In this document: piece by piece, positions 34,346-45,472 of the stretch
How the letters are laid out: every line of letters begins with the position of its first letter
Position numbering within the stretch: the first letter of the stretch is position 1
Assembly (NCBI GenBank): GCA_031769625.1
Contig: JAUIMM010000188.1
Coordinates: forward strand, 14,205,501-14,269,500
DNA from: Taudactylus pleione
Taxonomy: Eukaryota > Chordata > Amphibia > Anura > Myobatrachidae
Reading direction: 5' to 3'
Length of the DNA stretch: 64,000 bases
Notes under the pieces: model-generated
What the model was told of the DNA's origin: nothing
The model's database searches: none
The model's input: only the letters and a program-made list of their open reading frames with translations
Translations under genes and position numbers: made by a program

Positions 34346-34849
34346 TTTTATACTGGCTGTGGAGAGTGAAGAGGAAGGAGGGAGGGGGCTGGGCTGTGCT
34401 GTTGCTGACTGTCTTTAAGGGGCTGACTACTGTTGTCACTTGTCAGGGGCTGGTTGCTGCATTGGGGCTGGTGGGTTGTTGTCACACTTATCATAGGGGC
34501 TGGCTGGCTGTTGTCACACTTGTCATAGGGGCTGGCTGGCTGTTGTCCACTCCAAGTTCATACTAGGGCTGGCTGCTGTGCTGGGCTGTGCTGTGCCTGT
34601 GTTACTCTACCTCTATACTAGGAGCTGTACTGCAGACAGAAGTGGGGGGCTTCAGTGGATCCTGTGTCACTGCAGTCCGTAAGTGGTGCTGCTGTGTTGT
34701 CCAGGGGGTGCTCTGTCCATCAGCAGTGCTCTTCACCCTAGGGTGAAAAAAATAAAGCCTTTTTTTTCTGTGCGTGAGCTGCGCAGGTGCTGCTGCCTCA
34801 TTCAGGTGTGCTCTAACCCCCGCAAAAAAATAAGTAATCAATCAATCAA

Positions 34850-35430
34850 TGTGTTTTTTTTGTGTGTGTATGCGTTAGCCACACTTATCACCAGCAATGT
34901 AGCTGTGCAGAGGTACTGCCTGTGTTGTTTATCAAGAGGCTGGTGCCTCGTTCGGGTGCTCTCCCTCCCAAGTGCCCTCCAAAAATTAAGTAATCAAATC
35001 AATCAAATTGTTTTTTTTTGTGTGTGTATCAGGGGTGCTGCCTATGTCGTTTATCAAGAGGCTGGTGCCTCATTCAGGTGCTTTCCCTCCCAAGTGCCCC
35101 CCAAAAATTAATGAATCAATGTGTTTTTTTGGTATCTGTGTGTGCGCGTTAGCCACACTTATCACCAGCAACATAGCTGCGCAGGGGTGCTGCCTGTGTC
35201 ATTTATCAAGAGGCTGGTGTCTCGTTTGGGTGCTCTCCCTCCCAAGTGCCCCCCAAAAATTAATTATTCAAACAATCAATGTGTTTTTTTGTGTATGTAT
35301 CAAGAGTGCTGCCTGTGTCATTTATCAAGAAGCTGGTGCCTCGTTCAGGTGCCCTCATTCCCAAGTGCCCCCCAAAAATTTATTAATTTATTAGTCAATC
35401 AATCAATGTGTTTTTTTTCTGTGTGTGTGT
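34850..35430. repeat. Tandem repeat of alternating about 120 and 150 bp (hAT H4 5' region)
   Basis: TTATCAAGAGGCTGGTGCCT starts at 34929, 35051, 35203 and 35322, giving spacings of 122, 152 and 119. The longer unit adds GCGTTAGCCACACTTATCAC. Each unit ends CCCTCCCAAGTGCCC then an A-rich AATCAATCAA part. Frames across it are repeat translations. Confidence 0.85.
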
Positions 35431-35829
35431 GTGCGTTAGCCATGGCATCACAAATGCCTCTGCTGAGATTTACATAAACATTTTCAAATGTGAAAATAGA
35501 GGATATGTTTTAAAAAATGGAATAAAGCAGCTAAATCTGCATTCTCTGATTATAGTGTACCTACTCCCAGTCCCTACCCATGGCCCCTCTACCTGAATTT
35601 TAGAGAGTCAGAGGGGCAACTCCATCCAACCATATTCCAGAGTGCAGCCGCTTCTCCTGAAGCCCAGGTGAGAAGATGTGTAGGGGGTGTGGTGATGATA
35701 TGGACTAATATGGAGCTCACATCCACTAAAGTGGACAATGAATCCCCAATCTAACAGGGAGCGCAGCTGTAATTTATACACAACACAGGATGGGATGACA
35801 ATATATATTTGGGTGATGGTATAATCTGG

Positions 35830-37200
35830 GGTGATGTATACAACATCTTCACGCAATATTAATTTATCTCCACTGGAATCCAAAATTACAGTTGCCTCTG
35901 CAATTTTTGCATGTAATTGATGGTAAAGGTATTTCTCGTAGAATTTGTAGTTCATTTTGATGGGCATCATCTTTTCCACATTTTGGGGAAGTAGTCTGAG
36001 CCGATCACTGACAAGGTTCCCGGCTGTGCTGAAAACTCTTTGAGTACACACTGGAAGGTGGACAGCTCAAGTAAAGCAAAGGCAGTTTTGTGTAAGGGCC
36101 TACAAATTGCCTCTTTGTCCTGCCAGTAGTTCTTTACATCTCTTCAGATCGGTGTCCCTTGGGAAGATGAAACAATATCTTCATCCTTTCTGGGATGAAA
36201 ATCCACTCTCAGCAGCAGGCATGGTGCTCAAGAATTCTCAAGAAAGACACAATGTAAAACTTAAACTTTAAATCTGAAATGTTGCATTTGCTGCTCTGTT
36301 CCGCTTTTCCACATATCTGCTCTGGTTAAGTGGATAGTGGGCACAATGGCAGTTTGAAGGCCACTAACTAACTAACTTACTAACTAACAGGGCAGCACAG
36401 ATGGTGTAATGGTTAGCATTACTTCCATACAGCACTGTGTTTGTGGGTTGGATTCCCACTACGGCCCTAACTGTGTGGAGTTTGTATATTCTCCCTGTGC
36501 TTGTGTGGGTTTCCTCCGGGTACTCCAGTTTCCTCACACCCTCCAAATATATTGATTGGGTCCCAAGAAAACTTAACCCTAGTATGTGTATGTGAGCATG
36601 TGGTAGGGAGGTAACAGATTGTTGTAAGGTCCACTGGGGCAGGGACTGATGTGAATGGACAAATAAAGTGCTGCAGAATATGTGTGCGCTACATAAATAA
36701 CTGGCAATAAATAATAAATAAATAACTATGTTTTTTTATTGTCCCTGTACAGGTTGGGAAATGCTTTTCATGTGGAAGCTTTGCAAAGGATTATTTAACA
36801 GTCAATTGTTTTTTGGAAAGCACTCTTCCCTTCTGGGATGACAATCCACTCCTAGCTGCAGAAGCAGGAGCAGGATTCTCAACGAAAGTCCTTGAGCATA
36901 GCAAATATTCAGATTCTAGCTATTATCTTCTAGCAAGTGCTAGGTAAGTGATGTTAAGTAGAATTTGATTGGTTGCTATGGGCAACATCACTTCTAAAAC
37001 GCACTTGTAAAAACTCTCACTTTTTTAATATCCCCATACAGGTTGGGAATGCTTTTTCATGCGGAAAGTACTACTAGAAGTCTTCCTGGTCCCCTTCTAG
37101 GATTAGAAAATCCACTCCTAGCAGCAGCAGGCATAGCACTCAAGGATTCTTCTGGGGCAAGGTCTAATGTCAATGAGTAAAATATTTTTTTGTAAGTGCC
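35830..37200 (-). pseudogene. hAT transposase fragments, inverted relative to the element (H4)
   Basis: The C-terminal part (35850-36051) reads RVFSTAGNLVSDRLRLLPQN, VEKMMPIKMNYKFYEKYL and SSGDKLILREDV. Upstream at 36130-36200 a DLKRCKEL-like piece joins directly to YWQDKEA, a deletion of roughly 70 residues. The N-terminal side (36730-37180) retains words also seen at 2800-3170 of H1. There are many stops. Confidence 0.75.
36391..36725 (+). mobile_element. V-SINE (tRNA-derived SINE)
   Basis: The tRNA-like head has box A at 36402-36418 (TGGTGTAATGGTTAGCA) and box B at 36446-36456 (GGTTGGATTCC). The central V-SINE core is clear: GTGTGGAGTTTGTATATTCT, GTGGGTTTCCTCCGGGTACT and CCAGTTTCCTCACACCCTCC. 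The tail is AATAAATAATAAATAAATAA. It sits inside the worn transposase region of hAT H4, so it is younger than that copy's decay. V-SINEs rely on LINE machinery. Confidence 0.9.
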
Positions 37201-37790
37201 TCCTCCCCTCCCCTTCTCCCTCATAAATTCACTTCGGAATATAAAAATTAAATTAAATTTACAACCAAATCCTTCCTTTCCCTGCCTTTAACTACATACA
37301 TACTACAACTCCCTCAGGCCTCTCTATAATAATATAAACATTTGTTTCCTGATGTGCCATGTTGGAATTTCAAGTGCCACGTGTTTTTGCTGCCCAACTG
37401 CTGCCGCTTAGCTTAGTCAGCCAGCTAGCTTTGTGGAAATTTTGGGCCTAAAGTGGATGAATACTATATTGTGAGCTGTGAGGTGGTCAAAATTGACTGG
37501 AAATGAGTGGAAATAAATGTTATTGAGGTTAATAATACTGTAGGAACAAAAACATGCCAATTTTATGTGATTTTAGCTGTTTTTATGATTTTTTTAAGAA
37601 AAAATCCAGATGCAAAAAAAACAAAAAAAAAAACACGGAGGTGAGGTTTTGGCTAAACCAAACCAGATCCAAAACCAGGGGAGATCTAGATCCAAAACCA
37701 AAAAACGGGGTCAGCGCACATCTCTAGTCATAAACTAGTATAACCCGACATATAAATCTATAGCCTTGCTGCTATATACTACAATAAATT

Positions 37791-38994
37791 GACATTTTTA
37801 TTGTCAAGGACTAAGAGAAGAATAGGACGTATTCTATTAATGTGCTTTTTGAATAAAAGATGACATAACCTATAGCACTCTGTCCTCCCCCGGCATCTAT
37901 CTCTCTCCTCTTTACAACAGTCCACTATTATCCTCTTTTATTCATCCATTCCCGTAAATCAGAGTAAGTGATATACGCAGTAGTGAATCACTATCTCACA
38001 CTGTAATGTGTAACTGGTGATGGTTAATGTGATACATATGTTATATGTTATCATTGGATGAGTCACTAGAGGACTTGTGGTCTCACCAACCCTGGAATCG
38101 TTCTCCAGAGATGAGGAAACTGAACAGTATTTGTATCATGCATAGGTCACTAACAAGCTGCTAAATGCCATTATATTTGTCTTACTTAGTTGTATGATGT
38201 AGACAGAGAAATAAAGATATATCTGCACTGGAGACTATAAGATCCCGCTGCATATATTATTTATATGTAGGATCCAGCAGAGGGGAAGGCGGGTGAAGAA
38301 TTACTTCACAGACACTGATGGGATATGTGCATCCTGGACTGGGGAGCAGCCCAACCCCAATTCAACTACACCGAAATGTAAAAAACTGCTAACTTACTAT
38401 TCATCATACCAGACTGTGGGTTATATCAGTATATAGAAATAACTGAGAGCTATTTCCCACGATCACTTCAGTTATCGAATGGAGACACTTACAGTCAGAG
38501 CCCCCAGCCAGTCAGTGACTGTGAGCCTTATTACCCTATGACTAAAGGGTTAGCTCAGCATGTAGCAAAGCATTGTCGGGCAAACCTCAGGTGTTTCTTG
38601 TCGCGTTACGCCCTTAAGAGAGATTAACAGAAATTTGGAGCCTACTGTTTACTATACAAAGATTCATAAAAAACAACTTCTGGTGGCCGGTGAGCTTTAA
38701 AAAAAAGAACTAAAAATTGTATAACACATTAATATTTGCAAAGACTCAAGACAAACAGCAGGAGACAGACTACAGTGTGGCATCAGATTGCATTTTATTT
38801 TTCAGTGCTCATCAAAATCTTTCTATAGGCTAATAACCCGGACCACTGTTTTGTTTTGTTATTATTAATAACGCTGGTCTTGCATTAGTCAGAGGTTTAA
38901 TAAAATATTTGTATTCAAATGTGTTCAGTTTTAGGATCCTAAACAAAGTGTAATTTTTTGGTAAATACGGTACCATTAAGTGCTGTACATAGCC
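37791..38994. other. Low-repeat sequence, nothing recognised
   Basis: About 1.2 kb without TE ends, tandem repeats or plausible coding frames. No splice-framed exon with a known domain was seen. Confidence 0.4.
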
Positions 38995-39823
38995 ATTTAT
39001 ACTAGGGATGTGCGCCGACCCCCGTGTTTTGGTCTTGGTTTTAGTTTTGGATCTGTATCTCCTTCGAGGTTTTTGGATCTGCATTTGGTTTTGCAAAAAC
39101 CGCCCTTGCGTATTTTGTTTTTGTTTTTGTATCTTTGTTTCTTAAAAAATTTATAAAGACAGCTAAGATCACATAATTTTGGCCTTTTTTTGTTCCTACA
39201 GTATTATTAACCTCAATAACATTAATTTTCAGTCTTTTCCAGTCAATTTTGACAACTTCACAGTGTTCACCAACATAGGCCGCAGGCTGGCCGGTTAAAC
39301 TAAGCAACCAACAGAGCAGCGGCACAAACACATGGCAGTTATTTCTGTTTACAAACGTTTTACAAATAAATAATCTATATACAATAACCAATTAAACTAA
39401 CTCGCAAGTACACTCAATATAAAACAACAGCAGACATGAATGCCCTCTACACAAGTGCACATGCCCCCAGCACATGCCGATTCTCACTGCCCAATCTGTA
39501 TTTCCCTGCTGGGGGTGCTGGGCCATTGATGACTGGCACTCTGTGCCCATGTAAAGCCCTGTTCAATCATCCTTTTTGTTGAGTAGTTCCCCAAAATCTC
39601 CCCAACCATAAAAACAGCATTCCCTACTTGCGGTTCAGAAACAGTGCAGGGTACAATGTTGGTCATATACAATGGAGGTCAGATACAGTGCGGGTTAAAT
39701 ACAGTACAGGTTGGATATAATGCAGGTCATTTACAGTGCAGGATATAGTCCGGGTCTGATATAGTACGGGATAGAGTGTGGGTTGGATACATTGCTGGTC
39801 GGATACAGTGCAGGCCGAATACA

Positions 39824-40308
39824 GGGCCTGATTCAGACCCGCTCGCAAGCGCTATGGGCTCGCAAATGGGTCGATGGGGGCCCAGAGCGCAAGCGCGAGT
39901 CCCGGAGCGAGCGCAAAAAGCACTCGCTCCGGGACTCACTACAAAAGGGGCGGCTGTCGATGTTGATCGACAGCTAGCCCCATTTTGTAGGTGTGGCGGG
40001 GGGTTGGCTTCACAAACGGAGGCGTTCCCATGCGATCGCCTGCCGTTTGTGGGTGGCCCTACTGACATCACTAGTGATGTCAGTAGGTGGACTTCCTGCT
40101 CTAATAGTGCAGGAAGTCCACTGGGGCTTGCGGCAATGAGACCCTACCGCAAGGGTCTTGACCATCGCGACCATCATCATGGCCGCTTGCATAAGCTGTG
40201 GGTGGTAACCCACAACTATGCGAGTGGCCAAGTGGCCGCAACAAAAAAACCACACGCCCTGATTCAGAGCGAGCGCACGCTTTTTGCGAGCGGCTCTGAA
40301 TCAGGCAC
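39824..40308. mobile_element. GGG-snapback element with ACA target duplication
   Basis: The left end GGGCCTGATTCAGACCCGCT pairs with the right end GGCTCTGAATCAGGCAC. ACA lies at 39821-39823 and 40309-40311. The right terminus GGCAC, rather than GGCCC, is shared with 7205-7729. Internal CTGACATCACTAGTGATGTC is a perfect palindrome present in related copies. Confidence 0.88.
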
Positions 40309-40539
40309 ACAGTGCGAGATACAGTGCATGTCTGATATAGTGTGGGATACAGTGTGGGTAGGATACAGTGCAGGTCGGATACAGTGCGGGATACAGTGCA
40401 GGTCTGATATAGTGCAGGATACAGTGCGCTATACAGTGTGGGTAGGATACAGTGCAGGTCGGATACAGTGTGGGATATAATGTTGGTCTGATATAGTGCG
40501 GGATACAGTGTGGGTTGGATACAGTGCAGGCCGGATACA

Positions 40540-41068
40540 GGTGGTCATTCAGAGTTGGTCACAAGCACTGAGTGCTCGCAACCGACTTGATGTGCCCCAC
40601 TGGGCATGTGCACGACGGAGCAGGCTCAGTGGTGCGCATGTGCGAGACCGGGCTAGGGGTCTCGCAGCAGACGGGGCGAGCTGTCGATGGTGAGTGACAG
40701 CTCGCCCCATTTGGGAGGTGGGCAGGGGGCATGCCTGCCCAAACAAAGGCGTTCCCACCGGAACGCTTGCCGTTTGGGGGCGGCCCCACTGACATCATTG
40801 CTGATGTCAGTGGGGAGCTTCCTGCTCGATCAGAGCAGGAAGCTCCCTGTGGCTTACGAGTGCCCAGACCCAACCTTAGGGTCTGGTCGTAAGCCCCGAT
40901 GGTCGCAATGGTCTTGACCATCGCGACCATCACCCATGTCAATTGCTAGAGCTGTGGGTGTTAACCCACAGCTTTGCGATCGACAAGGAGGCGGTCGTTC
41001 AGGATGCAAGCGGCCGCCCTGATTCAGTGCGACCGCTTACAACTAATGACCACCTCTGAATGAGGTCC
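40540..41068. mobile_element. Snapback element (GTCATTCAGAG type) with ACA target duplication
   Basis: The left end GGTGGTCATTCAGAGTTGG pairs with the right end, inverted, GGACCTCATTCAGAGGTGG. ACA lies at 40537-40539 and 41069-41071. The internal palindrome CTGACATCATTGCTGATGTC and TCGATGGTGAGTGACAGC mark it as a relative of 39824-40308. Confidence 0.85.
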
Positions 41069-41369
41069 ACAGTGTGGTTATCATTGTGGGTTGGATACAG
41101 TGCAGGTTGGATACAGTATGGGGTACAGTGTGAATTGGTTATAGTGCACGTCTGATACAGTGCGATTTATAGTGCAGGTTGGATACAGTGTGGGTTGGAT
41201 ACAGTGCAGGATACATTGTGGATTGGATACAGTGCAGGTCGGATATAGTGTTGGATACAGTGCGTGTTGGATACAGTGTGGGATACAGTGTGGGTTGGAT
41301 ACATTGCAGGTTGAAAACAGTGTGGGCTGGATACAGTGTGGGTTGGATAAACCAACAGTGACACTTACT

Positions 41370-42160
41370 GTGACAGCAGTATCGGCAGTGTTGGGGTTTC
41401 AGTGGTGTCCTTAGTGTGAGAGTGCCAGCATTGTCGGCAGTGCAGAGGGGAGGGGGCGATGGTGTCCTTAGTACAGGGAGCAGCAGTGTGGGGGTGCTGG
41501 CAGTGTCCTCAGTGCAGGGTGCTGGCAGTGTCAGCAGAGTGGCAGTGGCAGCTGTGTCCTCAGTGCGGGGGTGCTCGTGGTGTCGGCAGGGGTGCCAGTG
41601 GTGTCCTCAGTGTCGGAGGGTCGGCAGTGTGGTGTGCTGACTGTGTCCTCAGTATGTGGGGGGCAGTGCCTTCAGTGCAGTGTGCCAGCAGTATCCTCAG
41701 TGTGGGGGGCTGGTGTTGTCAGCAGTGCGGGGGTGCTGGCAGTGTGGGGGTGCTGACAGTGTCCTCAGTGTGAATTGGTGTCCTCAGTATGAGGGGCGGC
41801 AGTATCTTCAGTGCAGAGTGCCAGCAGTGTTTTCAGAGCGGGGGATTCAGCAGTACCCTCAGTGCGGTGGAGCTGGCAGTGTCGGCAGCTGTGCAGGGGT
41901 GCTGGTAGTGTCTTCAGTGGGAGAGTGTTGACAGTGTGGGGGTGTCAGCTGTGTTGGCAGTGCAGGGGTGCCGGCAGTGTCCTCAGTACATGGGTGCCGG
42001 CAGTGTCAGCAGTGTGAGGGTGTTGATGGTGTCCTTGAGGGCAGCAGTGCAGGGTGCTGGCAGTGTCCTCAGAGCAGGGTATCAGCGGTGTCTGCAATGT
42101 TGGGGGTGTTGGCAGTGGGGGTGCTGGCAGAGGGGCAGCATTATCAGTACAGGGGATGGG
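41370..42160. repeat. GT-rich minisatellite with composite units
   Basis: Units combine GGTGCTGGCAGTGTCCTCAG and GTGCGGGGGTGCTGGCAGTG with lengths of about 24-36 bp. Frames in all three plus-strand phases stay open across it and give Ser/Val/Gln/Cys-rich text (SVSSVQG). These are repeat translations, not proteins. Confidence 0.88.
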
Positions 42161-42391
42161 CAGCATCTTTCCTCCTCTTCCTGTGCCCATTGAAGTCTAT
42201 GGGCAAGGTTTTATTGGCTGAGAGCTGTGACAGACAGCTCTCTCAGCCCCGAGATCCAACAGCAGGATTTCGAGGTTTTGCCTCATATAGGGATCCGGGG
42301 AGGGCGGAGAGATCCAAGCTGTGTCTTAGATCCCTAAAGTTCATATGGGCTTGGACCTTGAAAACCGGGCCTGCTCCTCTCTAATTTAGAC

Positions 42392-43604
42392 ATGGCCCAA
42401 AAGTTCACACCTGTGTTATTGGATGATTTTAACGAATTAATGTTGTGGAAAGTGGATGGGAATAGGATTTTCAGAATAAACTATTTAGTCAATTTACTGA
42501 TTTTTAACGGGCGGAATATAAATATTAAGGGACATAAGTGGTAGATGTCATGGATAGGTGGTAGATGTCATGGTCCTGCCAACTGACCCTCCAGATATGC
42601 CAATCTGAGAATCGCTGCCTGTGACTTTTACAGGTCACCTAAGCACGTGTGGTTAAATAAAGCAGGTAACTGCCATCAGCAGAGGAAATCTTTAATGCTA
42701 AAGCATTAGGTGAGCTTCTGCTCCCACCTGCGCACACAATTATCAAAATTTAGAAAAGTAGGTAACATGAGCCATATGAGGCCTTGGGTCATAAAAATAC
42801 ATGTCCAGAACTAGAATTAATGTTTAATTCAAGAACATCTTCAAAGCTTAGTTACAAAAAGTTACAAGATTATAATAATGTTAAAATACAGGAATCGCAC
42901 AATTACTTGTAAATTCAGAAATAAACTAAAATGGAATAAACAAACCTTGTCACTTAAGGCAGTCCCACGGGTGAACTCCGGATCATCTGTACCTTGCGAT
43001 AGCCTCTATCAGAATGAACAACAAACTATAGTTGAATCACATATTTATGCCTGCCTTTCAGGCACACCCCTAACCCCCTCCCTGAGGTGATTTAAACCCT
43101 TGTCAGCTCAGAGAGGGTTGTCCAGCTGGCTGAAGCACCAGGGTCTCCCGGTCATTTGGGCATGGGTTCTCTTATTATACCTTCAGCTCTCTGTGAAGCT
43201 GAGTGGCTTGGGAACACAGTCTTGTGTCAATAAACATACCCATATACTAAGGTGTGGAAACACAGGCCTGATTATGAACAGTACACAAAGCTCTTAATGA
43301 CTTAGTTTAGCAGAGCCTGGTCAGATATCTTGTAATTTCCAGGGACATCTTTCTTATGTGCCATATACAATTGGACATTTATCGCTGGCAGGGAAAAATA
43401 ATTTCTTATAACCTCTCATTCAACCTTTGCTGTTCATGTTCAAAGGCTTGTCATTTTCTACACACAGATAACATTACATATACATTTACAAAGGATGTTT
43501 ATGGGTTTGCTGACGCAATAAAATGTGCAGTTATGCCCATGCTGATGTAAAATCCACTTTTTTTCGATACAGTAGAGAAGAGCATGTATTAGTAGCATTT
43601 CATA
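42392..43604. other. Low-repeat sequence, nothing recognised
   Basis: No TE ends or coding domain were seen in about 1.2 kb. A short direct repeat GTGGTAGATGTCATGG occurs at about 42539 and 42560. Confidence 0.4.
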
Positions 43605-43735
43605 TAATATATTAGGGATGTGCGCAGAACCTCGTGTGTTGGTAATGGATCTGTATCTCATTTTTGTTTAGGTTCTGGATTTGGTTTTGGCAAAACCGCC
43701 CCTGCAGATTTTGATTTTGGTTTTGAATCTGTACT

Positions 43736-43741
<6 letters not shown>

Positions 43742-43805
<64 letters not shown>
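43742..43805. repeat. (AT)n microsatellite
   Basis: It consists of about 30 AT units, ending in GTATATATA directly before the Tc1 terminus. Tc1 elements insert at TA, so the tract offered targets. It may also have expanded after insertion. Confidence 0.95.
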
Positions 43806-43807
<2 letters not shown>

Positions 43808-45440
43808 GTCAGGTGCATAAATATTGGGACATTGACAGAATTTTCATATTTTGGCATCTATTCACCACCACAATGGCTTTGAAATGAGACAAACAAGATG
43901 TGCTTTAACTGCAGACTTTCAGATTTAATTTGAGGGTAATTACATCCAAATCAGGTGAACGGTGTAGGAATTACAACGGTTTCTATATGTGCCTCCCACT
44001 TTTTAAGGGGCCAAAAGTAATGGGACAAACTAAACAACCCTAAATCTAGCTTTCACTTTTTAATACTTTGTTGCAAATGCTTTGCAGGCAATTACAGCCT
44101 GAAGTCTGGAACGCATAGACATCACCAGACGCTGGGCTTCATTCCTGGTGATACTCTTCCAGGCCTCTACTGCAAATGTCTTCAGTTCCTGCTTGTTCTT
44201 GCGGCATTTTCCCTTCAGATTTGTCTTCATCAAGTGAAATGCATGCTCAATCGGATTCAGGTCAGGGGATTGACTTGGCCATTGCATAACATTCCACTTT
44301 TTAGCATTAAAAAACTCTTTGGTTGCTTTTGCAGTATGTTTCGGGTCATTGTCCATCTGCACTGTGAAGCGCCGTCCAATGAGTTCTGAAGCATTTGACT
44401 GAATATGAGCATATAATATTGCCTGAAACACTTCAGAATTAATTCTGCTGCTTTTGTCAGCAGCCACATCATCAATAAATACAAGGGTACTAGTTCCATT
44501 GGCAGCCATACATGCCCACGCCATGACACTACCACCACCATGCTTCACTGATGAGGTGGTATGTTTTGGATCATGAGCAGTTCCTTTCCTTCTACATACT
44601 CTTTTCTTCCCATCACTCTGGTACAAGTTGATCTTTGTCTCATCTATCCATAGAATATTGTTCCAGAACTGTAATGGCTTTTTAGATGTTGTTTGGCAAA
44701 CTCAAATCTAATCTTCCTCTTTTTGTTGCTCACCAATGGTTTACATCTTGTGGTGAACCCTCTATATTCACTCTTGTGAAGTCTTCTCTTGATTGTTGAC
44801 TTTGACACATATACACCTACCTCCTGGAGAGTGTTCTTGATTTGGCCAACTGTTGTGAAGGGGTTTTTCTTCACCAGGGAAATAATTCTTCTGTCATCCA
44901 CCACAGTTGTTTTCCATGATCTTCTGGGTCTTTTGGTGTTGCTGAGCTCTCCGGTGCATTCTTTCTTTTTAAAAATGTTCCAAACAGTTGATTTGGCCAC
45001 ACCTAATGTTTTTGCAATCTCTCTGATGGGTTTGTTTTGATTTTTCAGCCTAATGATGGCTTGCTTCACTGATAGTGACAGCTCTTTGGATCTCATATTG
45101 AGAGTCGACAGCAACTGATTCCAAATGCAAATGTCACACCTAGAATCAACTCCAGACCTTTTACCTGGTTAATTGATAATGAAATAATGAGGGAGTAGCC
45201 CACACCTGTCCATGAAATAGCTTTTGAGTTGATAGCCCCATTACTTTTGGCCCCTTAAAAAGTGGGAGGCACATATAGAAACTGTTGTAATTCCTACACC
45301 GTTCACCTGATTTGTATATAATTACCCTCAAATTAAATCTGAAAGTCTGCAGTTAAAGCACATCTTGTTTGTTTCATTTCAAAGCCATTGTGGTGGTGAC
45401 TAGAGGCCAAAATAATATATTGTGACCAATATATACAACT
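43806..45440 (-). mobile_element. Tc1-like transposon, recent
   Basis: The left terminus is CAGTCAGGTGCATAAATATT, following TA. The long inverted repeats compare 43863-44025 with 45240-45405: about 4 differences in about 163 bp by eye, so the copy is young. The outermost right end is worn (GAGGCCAAAATAATATATTG), so the right limit is approximate. It encodes one transposase on the minus strand. The family is close to Tc1 elements common in frogs and fishes. Confidence 0.92.
44060..45096 (-). pseudogene. Tc1 transposase (DD34E) with a single frameshift
   Basis: The N-terminal half (45096-44660) begins MRSKELSLSVKQAIIRLKNQ and has a paired-like helix-turn-helix (REIAKTLGVAKSTVWNIF), a basic KRPRR hinge and a second helix-turn-helix (TVGQIKNTLQEVGVYVSKST). 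The catalytic half (about 44660-44060) holds the first Asp in WIDETKIN (codon 44642-44644), the second in MDNDPKHTA, and Glu in SPDLNPIEHAF. Exactly 34 residues separate the second Asp and the Glu. The halves are in different frames; the shift lies near an A run at about 44675-44690. No other break was seen. All three catalytic residues are intact. The usual length is about 340 aa, as here. Confidence 0.93.
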
Positions 45441-45472
45441 TATTTTTGTATTAACCGTCTTTACATATTTTT

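Larger units (their letters stand above)
34160..37726. mobile_element. hAT element copy H4, with perfect 8-bp duplication and inverted transposase body
   Basis: GTCATAAA lies at 34152-34159 and 37727-37734. The termini are TAGAGCTGAGC (promoter-type, left) and, inverted, TAGAGATGTGC (3'-type, right). A natural copy would carry its transposase on the plus strand, but the remaining transposase is on the minus strand (35830-37200). The N-terminal exon is absent. A V-SINE (36391-36725) and a worn MITE (about 36905-37010) are inserted. Confidence 0.9.
32752..37790. repeat. 44-bp minisatellite, interrupted by three insertions
   Basis: The unit is ATAAACCAACATATAAATCT plus ATAATCTAGATGTCATAAACTAGC. 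Segments are 32752-32940, 33081-33380, 34076-34159 and 37727-37790. The first two are split by a 140-bp MITE, the next by a 695-bp insert, and the last by hAT H4. GATGTCATAAACTAG is the most conserved part. Confidence 0.9.
39650..41360. repeat. About 16-bp minisatellite split by two MITEs
   Basis: The basic unit is GGATACAGTGTGGGTT or GGATACAGTGCAGGTC. Segments are 39650-39823, 40309-40539 and 41069-41360. Inserted elements occupy 39824-40308 and 40540-41068, both with ACA at the borders, which is part of the unit (GGATACAGTG). Confidence 0.88.
39003..42383. mobile_element. hAT element copy H5: intact ends, interior replaced by minisatellites
   Basis: The flanks ATTTATAC (38995-39002) and ATTTAGAC (42384-42391) match at 7 of 8. 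The termini are TAGGGATGTGC (3'-type, left) and, inverted, TAGAGAGGAGC (promoter-type, right). The left 320 bp match the 3'-type end of other copies. No transposase sequence remains. The interior is two minisatellites (39650-41360 and 41370-42160) with two nested MITEs. Confidence 0.88.

Noticed and set aside
36391..36465. tRNA gene
   Set aside because: Box A and box B are present, but the sequence continues into a V-SINE core and no cloverleaf with an anticodon arm is convincing.
39776..40480. 234-aa open frame
   Set aside because: It crosses a MITE and the minisatellite on both sides; no recognisable domain.
41370..42390. Overlapping open frames in all plus phases (up to 138 aa)
   Set aside because: Translation of a GT-rich minisatellite without stops; no domain and no conserved start.
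43265..43735. Partial match of hAT H6 to a target duplication with H7's right end
   Set aside because: The flanks TAATATAT (43605-43612) and ATTACAAG (51266-51273) do not match, so H6 and H7 are not one element.
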